Source of the DNA: CAZHPA01 sp964533945
GTDB lineage: Bacteria; Bacillota; Clostridia; Lachnospirales; WRBF01
Direction: 5' to 3'
Assembly: GCA_964533945.1 (NCBI GenBank)
Contig: CAZHPA010000005.1
Span: 1-64,000 of the forward strand
DNA: 64,000 nucleotides
The position numbers and the translations under genes were made by a program. Under the pieces are notes generated by a model that ran no database searches, was not told the DNA's origin, and was given only the letters and a program-made list of their open reading frames with translations. The stretch's first letter is position 1. Each line of letters begins with the position of its first letter. Positions 54,937 through 63,857 of the stretch are shown one piece after another.

Positions 54937-55830
54937 CTAAATAATTGCTTTTCTAATATGTCCGCTTGCATTATTAAGTTTTTCTTTGGCAGCTTCTGCA
55001 CTACAATTTAAAAGTATCATTACAATTGCAAGTTTAGCGCTTCCTTCAGCTTCTTGTAATTTTTGCTTTGCCGTTTCTCTATCGGTATCTGTTGCAGACA
55101 TTACAATATTTTCTGCACGGGTTTTTAATTTTTCATTAGTTTGCATTACATCTACCATAAAGTTTTTATATACTTTTCCGAATCCAACCATAGAAGCGGT
55201 TGAAATCATGTTAAGTATCATTTTTTGTGCTGTTCCGGCTTTAAGCCTTGTTGAACCTGTTAAAACTTCGGGTCCTGTTACAGCTTCGATTTTAAGCTTT
55301 GCATATTGCCCAATTTTTGAATTATCGTTGCAAGAAATAGATACAGTTTTGCAGCCTAACGAGTTTGCATATTCTAATCCTGCGCAAATATAAGGAGTTC
55401 TTCCGCTTGCGGCAATTCCTATAACTGTGTCTTTGTTATTTAAATTAATTGCTTTTAATTCAGAAACGCCTAATTCTAGGCTATCTTCAGCACCTTCCAC
55501 AGCTTTAATAAAAGCTTTTTCGCCTCCGGCTATTAACCCTACTACAAGTTCTGGTGAAACCCCAAACGTTGGTGGGCATTCGGCAGCATCTAAAACACCA
55601 AGCCTTCCACTTGTTCCTGCGCCCATATAAATTAGCCGTCCGCCTGCCTCAAAAGATTGCGTTGCCCATTTAGCAGCTTCTGCTATTTCAGGCAAAACTC
55701 CTTCTATTACTTTTGCAATTTTTGCATCTTCGCTGTTCATTACTGTTACTATTTCCAAATGGCTCATTGCATCAAGGTTTTTTGTTAATTCGTTCTGGGT
55801 TTCGGTTGCCATACCTTTTAAATCAACCAT
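54937..55830 (-). CDS. murQ: N-acetylmuramic acid 6-phosphate etherase
   Basis: A 297-residue SIS-domain lyase that cleaves the D-lactyl ether of MurNAc 6-phosphate to give GlcNAc 6-phosphate and lactate. ATG 55830 is chosen because GGGGGG ends 7 nt upstream; ATGs at 55845 and 55836 are too close to or before that site. TSGRLGVLDAAECPPT contains the sugar-phosphate loop and catalytic Glu; AASGRTPYICAGLEYA and GSTRLKAGTAQKM are family motifs. It follows murR by a few bases and precedes murP by about 50 bp, forming a murR-murQ-murP operon. Confidence 0.96.
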   Translation of the reverse strand: MVDLKGMATETQNELTKNLDAMSHLEIVTVMNSEDAKIAKVIEGVLPEIAEAAKWATQSFEAGGRLIYMGAGTSGRLGVLDAAECPPTFGVSPELVVGLIAGGEKAFIKAVEGAEDSLELGVSELKAINLNNKDTVIGIAASGRTPYICAGLEYANSLGCKTVSISCNDNSKIGQYAKLKIEAVTGPEVLTGSTRLKAGTAQKMILNMISTASMVGFGKVYKNFMVDVMQTNEKLKTRAENIVMSATDTDRETAKQKLQEAEGSAKLAIVMILLNCSAEAAKEKLNNASGHIRKAII

Positions 55831-55844
55831 TACCATGCCCCCCA

Positions 55845-56687
55845 TTATTTTGGTTTATATATATGTGTTCTTGAAAGTTGTTTAACAGAATATTCATATT
55901 GGCTATTTGCGAACGCTGTATACAATATATCTATTATATTAAGTTGAGAAATTCTTGAAGACATAGCGCCACTTCTAAAAATTGATTCGTTTGCTGCAAC
56001 ATAAAGTGAATAGTCGCTATATTCCGATATTGCAGTTAATCCATATTTTACTATAGTAATTACTGGCGCTCCCGATTCTCTTGCGGCTTTGGCACATTCA
56101 ATCATTTCGATTGTTTGGCCTGAATATGTTATTATTATTGCAACGTCATCTTTACGCATATTTCGTGCCTGCAAAAGCTGTGCGTGCCAATCTTCGCTTA
56201 TTACACAAGGTTTATTTAACCTTAAAAACTTTAAATAGGCATCTTTTGCAACAAGCAATGAAGAACCTACGCCAAAAAGGCATATGCTTCTGCAATTAAT
56301 AATTAATTTAACACAGCTTTCTAAAGTTTTTAAATTTGTTAAGTCTTTTGTGTTTTCAAGGCAAACTACATTTTTATAAGTTACCTTTTCAACTATGTCG
56401 GTTAGGCTATCGTGGCGTGTTATTTCTTTTTTTTCGGCAAATTGATTTTGCTTGCCAAGTGCAAGCTCACAAATCATAACTTTACGAAAATCTTTATACC
56501 CGTCGAATCCTAATTTTTTACAAAGCCTTATTATCGAGGCAGCTGAAGCAAATGTATGCTCTGAAAGCTTATGTATGTTATCGTCAGCTACAAGCTCGGC
56601 GTTTTCTAAAATGTATTTTATTATTGAAGCTTCAGTTGGGCTTGCATTTTTCTTATATGCATTAAGCCTTGCAAAAACGCTCTTCAT
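55845..56687 (-). CDS. murR: RpiR-family regulator of MurNAc use
   Basis: A 280-residue repressor-type protein. An N-terminal HTH_6 domain (about 1-77: HKLSEHTFASAASIIRLCKK, LGFDGYKDFRK) is followed by a SIS sugar-phosphate-binding domain (about 125-260: FGVGSSLLVAKDAYLKFLRL, TYSGQTIEMIECAKAARESG). The likely effector is MurNAc 6-phosphate. AGGAGG precedes the ATG. It is divergent from mupG, with operator-like palindromes between them. Confidence 0.9.
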   Translation of the reverse strand: MKSVFARLNAYKKNASPTEASIIKYILENAELVADDNIHKLSEHTFASAASIIRLCKKLGFDGYKDFRKVMICELALGKQNQFAEKKEITRHDSLTDIVEKVTYKNVVCLENTKDLTNLKTLESCVKLIINCRSICLFGVGSSLLVAKDAYLKFLRLNKPCVISEDWHAQLLQARNMRKDDVAIIITYSGQTIEMIECAKAARESGAPVITIVKYGLTAISEYSDYSLYVAANESIFRSGAMSSRISQLNIIDILYTAFANSQYEYSVKQLSRTHIYKPK

Positions 56688-56743
56688 TTTTCCTCCTCCC
56701 CACTTAAGCTACACATACTTTGTTGAACTTTGTTTATAATTTA

Positions 56744-56938
56744 ATTTTAAATTATGTAAACATAGTTTGCAATTGAAATTATTAATTATGAAACTAAATT
56801 TCAATACTTTGAAACGGTCTAAGTAATATATTATAATGTTGCTGTATTTTACGTAGTGCGTTTTATGCAAAATATACTAAATACTGAAACTTGCATATAA
56901 TAAATTTTATTGATATGAAATACATTTAATGATATAAT
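56744..56938. promoter_or_regulatory. Divergent murR/mupG promoters with candidate MurR operators
   Basis: For murR (minus strand): TTGCAA at 56772-56767, 17-bp spacer, TAAAAT at 56749-56744. For mupG (plus strand): TTGATA at 56910-56915, 17-bp spacer, TATAAT at 56933-56938. A perfect palindrome TGAAA-N5-TTTCA lies at 56789-56803, just upstream of the murR -35. A half-matching TGAAA-N5-TTAAT fills the mupG spacer (56916-56930). Confidence 0.65.
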
Positions 56939-56972
56939 TTATTAAAATTTAACAAACAATGGTGATAATAAT

Positions 56973-58019
56973 ATGTTTGGACGTTCTGTTTATTTATCTT
57001 CTTTCGACGATGAAAATATAAAAGAAAATTTAAAAAAATTAAAGCCGGGGTTTGTCTTTAGCTCATTTCATATAAGCGAAGAATTTAGCCATAGCTATTG
57101 TTTAAAAGCGAAAGAAATGTGCCTATGGCTTTGTGAAAATGGGTTTGAAATAATTGCGGATGTTTCTAAAAAGACTTTAGAAAAATTTAACTGCAAAAGC
57201 TTATTACATTTTGCGGATGAAATGAATATTTCGGTTTTACGAATTGACTATGGGTTTACACATGAAGAAATAAAAAATGCTGCAAAAAGTATGCCTGTTG
57301 CAGTTAATGCATCTACAGTTGATAATGAAATTGCAAAAGACATCTTGAATTCTGGAAGTTTCGAAAAAGACGTTTATGCTATACATAATTTTTATCCAAG
57401 ACCGGAAACAGGGCTTGATGTTGAATTTTTCAACAACTTGAATTTTAAATTAAAAGGCGATGGAATTAAAGTTTTAGCTTTTATTGCCGGAGATGAAAAT
57501 TTAAGAGCCCCTATTTATAAAGGACTTCCAACTTTGGAAAAGCACAGAAATGTTTTACCTTATATAGCATTTTTAGATATGATTAAAAACTACAGCATTG
57601 ACCATGTTTTATTGGGCGACCCCGGAATTTCAAATTTGCAGGCAAATTTAATAGATGAATATTTATCAACGGGCGTTATTTGCATTCCTTGCTGTATTGA
57701 TGATGAATTTAAAGAGCTTTACGGGAAAACATTTACAATTAGATACGACAGCCCTTCAAGCATTGCTAGATTTTTAGAAAGCCGTGAATACAGCACTTTT
57801 GGAAAAGTTATAAATCCTAGAAACTGCATCGAAAGAAAACGTGGTAGCATTACTATTGACAATATAGGTTATGCTAGGTATTCGGGGGAAATTCAGCTTG
57901 TTAAGCGTGATTTTGGAGCGAATAAAAATGTTAATGTTATTGGAAAAGTTAAAGAGGAATATTTAGGGCTTTTAGATTGCTTAATGAATGGGGAAAAATT
58001 CAAATTAATTGGAGTTTGA
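56973..58019 (+). CDS. mupG: 6-phospho-N-acetylmuramidase MupG (DUF871)
   Basis: A 348-residue cytoplasmic hydrolase of the MupG/DUF871 family, which splits MurNAc(6P)-GlcNAc into MurNAc 6-phosphate and GlcNAc. The N-terminal part is a TIM barrel (about 1-235: VFSSFHISEEFSHSY, ADVSKKTLEKFN, HNFYPRPETGLD), with the conserved NFYPRPETGL motif. The C-terminal beta domain spans about 240-348 (GYARYSGEIQLVKRD). GGTGAT precedes the ATG. With murQ and murP it forms the same gene set as the Staphylococcus mupG-murQ-murP-murR cluster, here split into two divergent units. Confidence 0.92.
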   Translation: MFGRSVYLSSFDDENIKENLKKLKPGFVFSSFHISEEFSHSYCLKAKEMCLWLCENGFEIIADVSKKTLEKFNCKSLLHFADEMNISVLRIDYGFTHEEIKNAAKSMPVAVNASTVDNEIAKDILNSGSFEKDVYAIHNFYPRPETGLDVEFFNNLNFKLKGDGIKVLAFIAGDENLRAPIYKGLPTLEKHRNVLPYIAFLDMIKNYSIDHVLLGDPGISNLQANLIDEYLSTGVICIPCCIDDEFKELYGKTFTIRYDSPSSIARFLESREYSTFGKVINPRNCIERKRGSITIDNIGYARYSGEIQLVKRDFGANKNVNVIGKVKEEYLGLLDCLMNGEKFKLIGV

Positions 58020-58021
58020 TA

Positions 58022-58270
58022 TTTAAAGCTTAACATTATAAGGTTAGCAGACATTCAAAAGCCAAGTGCCTGTCGTATTTTATGTTAGTTGTTTAAAGCT
58101 TGACATTTTAAGACAGACAGACGTTCAAAGAACGAACGTCTGTTGCGTGTTATCTTTATTACTTCTAAAACCTGACATTATAAGGTTGACAGACGCTCAA
58201 AAACCGAGCGTTTGCCGTGTGTTATTCCTATTGTTTCTAAAACCTGACATTTTATTGACGTTTTTTAGCA
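58022..58270 (+). repeat. Degenerate 70-72 bp tandem repeat, each full unit with a hairpin
   Basis: Units begin at 58022, 58092, 58164 and 58236 (the last partial), with an AAAGCTTGACATTTTA- or AAAACCTGACATTATA-like start. Each full unit contains an inverted repeat with a 7-nt loop: CAGACATTC/AAGTGCCTG in unit 1 (imperfect), ACAGACGTTC/GAACGTCTGT in unit 2 (perfect), CAGACGCTC/GAGCGTTTG in unit 3 (one G-U). The rest of the gap to 58470 holds TATAAT-like boxes near 58281 and 58425 but no gene. Confidence 0.85.
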
Positions 58271-58470
58271 TGTTTTTTATGTTATAATGCTATTGTTAAA
58301 AATTATATAAACAACTTAATTAATCGGGCAGACATTTATATATTAAATGTTTGCCTTTGTTATTTTAAAAATGTTGCCTTTAAAACGTGGCGGTTTGTTG
58401 ACATTTTTCGACATATTTTTTGTGATAATATAAAAGCATAGAAAAGGGAAATTAAAAGGAGGAATATTTC

Positions 58471-58890
58471 GTGAAGCTACCTAAAGTTGTTTACAGATAT
58501 ATTGAATACGAACTGTTTCACTACGAAGAATATAAAAAGGAATTGTTGCTTGAAAGAGAGAGAATTTTGGAAAGCTACTCGTCATCTATTGGTGCCGAAA
58601 TTCGTGGAAGCCAAAAAACCGACGCAACGCAAAGAAAGGTAATTAATCTTATGGAATCGACGGCTGTTTTGTCCCTTGAAAGAAAAATACGGGCTATTGA
58701 TTATACGCTTGCAACTCTTTCCAAAACCCATGCTATGCTATTTAACGCATTGTATAACCAAAAAAGAACCGATATTTACAAAATTTGCAATGAGTTATCT
58801 ATTTCAAAAGAAACCTACGCACGCTATAAGCAGCATATAATACACAATGTTGGAAAAGAACTTGGAATTTTCAGTGGTATTGGGGTTTAG
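58471..58890 (+). CDS. Putative phage late-gene regulator (ArpU/RinA-like)
   Basis: A 139-residue, mostly helical protein. The first half is a charged coiled coil (YKKELLLERERILESYSSS). The C-terminal part resembles a sigma-70 region 4 type helix-turn-helix (IYKICNELSISKETYARYKQ). The position directly before the terminase genes and the length fit the ArpU/RinA group that activates phage late genes; sequence evidence alone is modest. GTG 58471 follows GGAGGA. Confidence 0.65.
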   Translation: MKLPKVVYRYIEYELFHYEEYKKELLLERERILESYSSSIGAEIRGSQKTDATQRKVINLMESTAVLSLERKIRAIDYTLATLSKTHAMLFNALYNQKRTDIYKICNELSISKETYARYKQHIIHNVGKELGIFSGIGV

Positions 58891-58916
58891 AAAACTTAAA
58901 AGAGAGAGGTGGTGGA

Positions 58917-59543
58917 ATGCCTAAGAAAAAAGAAACCAATAAGCAGCAAGCCGAATTAACGCTTTTTGAAAAAAGCTTTTGCATTAGTTACATTCAAACT
59001 TTTAATGCAACGCAAGCAGCATTAAACGCTGGCTGTTCAATTGCCGACGCATATGAAACCGGACAGCACTTATTGCAAACACCCCGCATTAAAGCTGAAA
59101 TTGAAAAGCTTAAAGAAATTAAAAGCGAAATGCTTGTATTTGATAAAGAAGACATACTTTTAAAGCAGATGAAAATAGCATTTGCCGACATTACAGATTT
59201 TGTGCAATTTGGAACAGAGGAAGTTGTAGTTGTCGATAAAAAAACTAACGAACCTCAAACTAAATTAATTAATTCTGTTTACTTGAAAGATTCCAAAAAG
59301 GTTGATGGTGGAATTATTGATGAAGTTTACTGCACATCAACGGGTGTTGCAAGAATTAAGCTTGCCGACAGGCAAAAAGCTTTAGATTGGCTTTCTAAAT
59401 ATTTTAAAATGTATCCTCTTGATGAGCATAAAATCGAGTACGACAGGCAGAAGCTTCTTACTGAAAAGAAAGGAAAACACGAACCGATTGAAATAAATAT
59501 CAAAACGGCTAAACCCAAAGAAGAAGAGGGAGAAAATCAATGA
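58917..59543 (+). CDS. Phage terminase small subunit
   Basis: A 208-residue DNA-recognition subunit of the packaging motor, of the Terminase_2/XtmA type. The N-terminal HTH region reads FEKSFCISYIQTFNATQAAL followed by NAGCSIADAYETGQHLL. LADRQKALDWLSKYFKM is the typical oligomerisation end. The C-terminus is Lys/Glu-rich. GAGGTGGTGG precedes the ATG. The large subunit follows directly. Confidence 0.92.
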   Translation: MPKKKETNKQQAELTLFEKSFCISYIQTFNATQAALNAGCSIADAYETGQHLLQTPRIKAEIEKLKEIKSEMLVFDKEDILLKQMKIAFADITDFVQFGTEEVVVVDKKTNEPQTKLINSVYLKDSKKVDGGIIDEVYCTSTGVARIKLADRQKALDWLSKYFKMYPLDEHKIEYDRQKLLTEKKGKHEPIEINIKTAKPKEEEGENQ

Positions 59544-60779
59544 ATGAATAAGCTAATTAATCCTCATTTTGAACATTATTTGCATGATTGGCAACATAAA
59601 TTTTATTTTTTAGTCGGGGGTTACGGTTCGTCTAAAAGCTATCATACTGCTTTAAAAATTGTTTTAAAGCTTTTGCAAGAAAAGCGAACAGCTTTAGTTG
59701 TGCGTCAAGTTTTTGATACACTTAGAAATAGTTGCTTTTCATTGCTTTGCGAAATAATAGACGAACTTATGCTTGATGAGTATGTTAGCTATACCGTTTC
59801 CCCTATTCAAATTAAGTTTTCAAATGGTTCGGTTATATTGTTTAAAGGAATGGACAGACCAGAAAAGCTTAAATCTATTAACAACGTTACAATTGCTTGG
59901 CTTGAAGAATGTGCAGAACTTTCATATGGGGGATTTAAAGAAATTTTAGGAAGACTTAGGCACAAAACATTGCCGCTTCACTTTATTTTAACAACTAACC
60001 CTGTTGGCAAAAATAATTGGGTTTACGAGCATTTTTTCATTAAGCTTAAAAATATACCTGCCAATTTTGAACAGCTGCTTTATGAAAGAAAAGAAATTTC
60101 GGTTGGAAATATGTACTTTAATCATTCAACGGTTGAAGATAATTTATTTGTTCAAGATGAATATGTTAAACAGCTTGATGAACTTTTAGAATACGACCCC
60201 GATTTATACCGCATTGCAAGAGAGGGAAAGTTTGGAGTATGCACAAACGTTGTCCTTCCTCAATTTAAAATAGCTAGGCATTACGAAGTTATTGAAGCTA
60301 TTAATAATTGCGAAAATATAGTTAGGCGTGTTGGTATGGATTTTGGCTTTGAAACAAGCTATAACGCCGTTGTTAGAATGGCGATTGACGAGCAGAGCAA
60401 GGTTTTATACATATATTGGGAATATTATAAAAACAAAATGACAGACGATAAAACAGCATTAGAGCTTTCGGAATTTAAAGTTACAAAAGAGCTGATTTTT
60501 GCAGATTGTGCCGAACCTAAAACTATTATGTATTTTAGGCAGCAAGGCTTTAAAATGATTGGCGCTAAAAAATTTCAAGGAAGCAGGCTTGAAAATTTAA
60601 AAAAGGTTAAACGCTTTAAACAAATTATTTGTTCTGAAAATTGCATTAATACAATTAAAGAACTTTCCGAATTAACTTATGCTAAAGATAAAAACGGATT
60701 TATTATTCAAGACAAGTTCAACATTGACCCTCATACTTTAAGCGCTATTTGGTATGGGCTTGAAGGGGTTAAAATTTAA
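59544..60779 (+). CDS. Phage terminase large subunit (PBSX type)
   Basis: A 411-residue packaging ATPase/nuclease of the PBSX XtmB type. The Walker A-like loop is GGYGSSKSYH near residue 29, Walker B is VTIAWLEECAEL, and the coupling motif follows at LTTNPV. The nuclease domain (about 235-405) has the acidic motifs GMDFGFETSYNAVVR and FADCAEPKTI. It overlaps nothing and starts right after the small subunit stop. Confidence 0.95.
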   Translation: MNKLINPHFEHYLHDWQHKFYFLVGGYGSSKSYHTALKIVLKLLQEKRTALVVRQVFDTLRNSCFSLLCEIIDELMLDEYVSYTVSPIQIKFSNGSVILFKGMDRPEKLKSINNVTIAWLEECAELSYGGFKEILGRLRHKTLPLHFILTTNPVGKNNWVYEHFFIKLKNIPANFEQLLYERKEISVGNMYFNHSTVEDNLFVQDEYVKQLDELLEYDPDLYRIAREGKFGVCTNVVLPQFKIARHYEVIEAINNCENIVRRVGMDFGFETSYNAVVRMAIDEQSKVLYIYWEYYKNKMTDDKTALELSEFKVTKELIFADCAEPKTIMYFRQQGFKMIGAKKFQGSRLENLKKVKRFKQIICSENCINTIKELSELTYAKDKNGFIIQDKFNIDPHTLSAIWYGLEGVKI

Positions 60780-60820
60780 TATGGGTGGTGGGCGGGATTA
60801 AAACAAAAGGAGGTGGCAAA

Positions 60821-62242
60821 ATGGACTACATGGACAGCATAAAAACCGAACTTAGCGGCATTTATGGGGAAGAAGTTTTAAAAGATTTATCGGAAATAAT
60901 TCGCCTTTATGGAATGTATGACGGAGCAGGACAAAATTGGAGCATTGGACAACCCCTTGACTATATACCTACAAAAAAACGTACTAATTTTATTAAGAAG
61001 CTAATTAAAGAAGAAGCAAGGTTTTTGTTTGGAAAGACCCCTGAATTTACTTTTATTTCAAAAAGCGGACAAGATGTTTCTGGTGTTGAAGCATTTGTTA
61101 ATAGAGCGCTTGAGGAAAATTTGTTTTCTGAAAAAATTGTTAAAGCTGCAAGAGATTGTTTTATAGGTAAAAGAGTTGCTGTTAAGCTATCGTATGCAGA
61201 AGATGAAGAAATGCCTATCAAAATTAACTTTGTTCCGTCGCTTGGATTTGTGTTTTCGCCTTACGATGACGATATTGACAAGCTGCAATCAATAATTTTC
61301 TTTCACGGGCTAAATGATAAGTCAATGAAAGGCGAGCAGCGCATTTGGAAACAAAAGTATTGGATTGAAAACGGGCGCTGCTTTTTAGATGAAGGTGTTT
61401 ACAATGGCTACGGTCAGTTGATTGAAAAACGTTTTAACAAACTTGATACAGGGCTTACGTTTATACCAGCAAAAGTTATTGTTAATGACGGCTTAACAGG
61501 AGATTTGAAAGGTGAAAGTGACGTTGCGGAAATTGTTGAACTGCAAAATGTTTATAATAGAATTTCAAGCGATGATATTGATGCGCTTAAATTTAATATG
61601 TTTCCGCAAACCGTTGCCGTTAACGCAAGCGAAGACAGTCTAAACCGCATAAGTATATGCCCTTCGGCTTTAATTGATTTGCAACCCGAATATACAACCG
61701 GAGATGCCATACCTCAGCTTTATAAGCTTGAATCTAGTTTCAGCTATGACACAAGGGCAGAAAACGTTTTAAACAGGTTAAAAAGTGATATGCATGAACT
61801 TTTAAGCATTCCCAATCTAAGCCATAATGAACTTAGGTCTTTTGTTGCAAGCGGAAAAACATTAAAAGCTTTATATTGGCAACTTACAACACGCTGCGAG
61901 GAAAAGTTTTCCGCTTGGCGGCCTGCTTTAGTTTGGCTTGCTAAAAGCATTTTAAAAATGGGACAGCTTCATAATCTTTTTGAATTTGACATTCCTAAAG
62001 ATTTATCAATTGACGCTATAAACATCTACCCATTGCTTCAAGATGAACTTGATGAAAAGAAATCGGACATTGAAGCTGTTACACAAGGTGCTATGAGCAA
62101 AAAAGCTTATATTAAAAAATGGAACAAAGACTATAATGACTTAATGGCAGAAAAGGAAATTACAGAAATTAAAAAAGACTATATTGACTTAGCGTCAGAA
62201 ACAGCAGAAGAAAATTTAGAAGTTAAAGAGGAGGTGGAATAA
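60821..62242 (+). CDS. Phage portal protein (SPP1 gp6-like)
   Basis: A 473-residue portal protein forming the DNA entry ring at one capsid vertex. ATG 60821 has AAGGAGGTGG 4 nt upstream; the GTG at 60785 has none. Family marks are LIKEEARFLFGKTPEF, the long stem region with VPSLGFVFSPYDDD, VNDGLTGDLKGESDVAEIV and SSDDIDALKFNMFP, and the acidic C-terminus. It overlaps the next start by one base. Confidence 0.92.
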   Translation: MDYMDSIKTELSGIYGEEVLKDLSEIIRLYGMYDGAGQNWSIGQPLDYIPTKKRTNFIKKLIKEEARFLFGKTPEFTFISKSGQDVSGVEAFVNRALEENLFSEKIVKAARDCFIGKRVAVKLSYAEDEEMPIKINFVPSLGFVFSPYDDDIDKLQSIIFFHGLNDKSMKGEQRIWKQKYWIENGRCFLDEGVYNGYGQLIEKRFNKLDTGLTFIPAKVIVNDGLTGDLKGESDVAEIVELQNVYNRISSDDIDALKFNMFPQTVAVNASEDSLNRISICPSALIDLQPEYTTGDAIPQLYKLESSFSYDTRAENVLNRLKSDMHELLSIPNLSHNELRSFVASGKTLKALYWQLTTRCEEKFSAWRPALVWLAKSILKMGQLHNLFEFDIPKDLSIDAINIYPLLQDELDEKKSDIEAVTQGAMSKKAYIKKWNKDYNDLMAEKEITEIKKDYIDLASETAEENLEVKEEVE

Positions 62243-62724
62243 TGGACATTGAAGCTTTAAAGCAAATTGGAATTTTAGATGAGCAAGCGGAACAAATTTT
62301 ATGTATGCACAATTTAGCTTTAAAATCAGTTGAGGAACAAGCTGAAAAAAGTCGTTCTGAATTCGAACATAATTTAAAGTTTAAAACTGCACTTGAAAAA
62401 CAACTTGCAAGTTCAAAAGCCAGAAATGTGCAGCTTGTAAATTCGCTTTTAGACTATAATGCATTGTCGCTTGGAGATGATGGCGAAATTGTTGGGCTTG
62501 CAGAGCAATTAGAAAAAATTAAAAAAGAAGCGGATTATATGTTTTATGAAGAAACCGAAAAACAGCCCTATGCCTTTACAGGAAGCGTTGGAAGTTTTTT
62601 GCGTAAAGACAAAGATGTTAAAAATCCTTTTGCAAAAGAAAGCTTTAACTTAACAGAGCAAAGTAAAATATTTAAAGAAGACAAAGAGCTTGCGCAAACT
62701 ATGATAAGGCAGGCTTCTATTTAG
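62242..62724 (+). CDS. Putative phage capsid scaffolding protein
   Basis: A 160-residue helical, charged protein between portal and major capsid genes, the usual place of a scaffold. Residues about 15-60 are coiled coil (VEEQAEKSRSEFEHNLKFKT). LLDYNALSLGDDGEIVGLAEQ resembles the GP20/DUF4355 type of scaffolds, where a helical pair is separated by a short linker. It starts in the ATAATG overlap after GGAGGTGG. Function is inferred from position and shape. Confidence 0.75.
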   Translation: MDIEALKQIGILDEQAEQILCMHNLALKSVEEQAEKSRSEFEHNLKFKTALEKQLASSKARNVQLVNSLLDYNALSLGDDGEIVGLAEQLEKIKKEADYMFYEETEKQPYAFTGSVGSFLRKDKDVKNPFAKESFNLTEQSKIFKEDKELAQTMIRQASI

Positions 62725-62864
62725 TTAAGTTAGTTAAGACCAAATTAATCAAAAGTAAGTCAATCAAAGCAGAAAACTTTTAAGATTTTAATAAAACAGG
62801 CTTCCATATTAACAAAATAGCAATCTATCTAAAAATAAAATTAAAATAAAAAGGGGTTTTAAAT

Positions 62865-63827
62865 ATGGTAAATGATTTGTCTGCAATTATTGTTCCTGAA
62901 CTTTTTGCACCTTACGTTTCACAGCGAACTATGGAAAAATCGGCGCTTGTGCAATCAGGAATTATAACTCAAAATGCACAGTTCGACTCGCTTGCTTCGC
63001 AACCGACAGCAATTGTTAATATGCCATTTTTCGAAGATTTAATAGGGGAATCTGAACAAATTATTGAAGGCGCCAGTCTTAACACAACTAAAATTTCCCC
63101 AATGAATGACAAAGCCGCAATAATTAGGCGCGCTAAAATGTGGAGTTCTACTGATTTAACAGCAGCTTTAAGCGGAGCAGACCCATCTGCGGCTATTGCT
63201 GAATTGGTTGCCGGTTTTTGGGTTCGTGATATGCAAAAAGAATTAATTGCAATTTTAAATGGGGCATTTGGTTCTTCAAGTATGGTGGAAAACATTTTAG
63301 ATATTTCAAACTTAACAGGAACTGCTGCAAAATGGTCTGGAAGTTCATTCATTGACGCACAGCAGCTTTTAGGAGATGCTTCCGAATATTTAACAGCAGT
63401 TGTTATGCACAGTAAAACAAAATCTGCACTTAAAAAGCAAAACCTTTTAGATTCTATACCTCCTTCTGAAAATGCAGGGTTTGACACGTATCAAGGTGTT
63501 AGAGTTATTGTTGACGACAGTTGTCCTGTTTCCGAAGATGTTTATACATCATATTTATTTGGGCAAGGAGCAATTGCATACGGCAATGGAAACCCAGCAG
63601 GCTTTGTTTCAATTGAAACAGATAGAGATAAAAAGAAAGGTTCCGGCGTTGACTATTTAATTAGCCGCAAAACTTTTATACTTCACCCAAGGGGAATTAA
63701 ATTTACATCTGCAAGCGTTGCATTGCCTGAAGGTCCTTCAAGAGCAGAACTTTCGCTTGACCAAAATTGGATACGTGTTTACGAGCCTAAGCAAGTTAGA
63801 ATTGTGCAGTTTAAACATAAGCTATAA
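62865..63827 (+). CDS. Phage major capsid protein
   Basis: A 320-residue major head protein of the HK97-fold group found in Firmicute siphophages (gp13-like). Visible are VPELFAPYVSQRTMEKSALV at the start, the segment MWSSTDLTAALSGADP, the SVVMHSKTK-like stretch AVVMHSKTKSALKKQNL, DTYQGVRVIVDDSCP, and the C-terminal strand RKTFILHPRGIKF. AAAGGGG precedes the ATG. The 140-bp gap before it holds no gene. Confidence 0.9.
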   Translation: MVNDLSAIIVPELFAPYVSQRTMEKSALVQSGIITQNAQFDSLASQPTAIVNMPFFEDLIGESEQIIEGASLNTTKISPMNDKAAIIRRAKMWSSTDLTAALSGADPSAAIAELVAGFWVRDMQKELIAILNGAFGSSSMVENILDISNLTGTAAKWSGSSFIDAQQLLGDASEYLTAVVMHSKTKSALKKQNLLDSIPPSENAGFDTYQGVRVIVDDSCPVSEDVYTSYLFGQGAIAYGNGNPAGFVSIETDRDKKKGSGVDYLISRKTFILHPRGIKFTSASVALPEGPSRAELSLDQNWIRVYEPKQVRIVQFKHKL

Positions 63828-63857
63828 TTTTGGCTAAAACACATAGAGGTGTTATTT

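Noticed and set aside
58022..58270. CRISPR array
   Set aside because: The units differ from one another throughout, there are no constant repeats with unique spacers, and no cas genes are nearby.
58066..58287. 73-residue plus-strand open frame with repeated DILRQTD/DIIRLTD segments
   Set aside because: It is a translation of the tandem hairpin repeats, lacks a ribosome binding site and has no family features.
62969..63487. 172-residue minus-strand frame within the capsid gene
   Set aside because: It is antisense to the major capsid gene, with no ribosome binding site.
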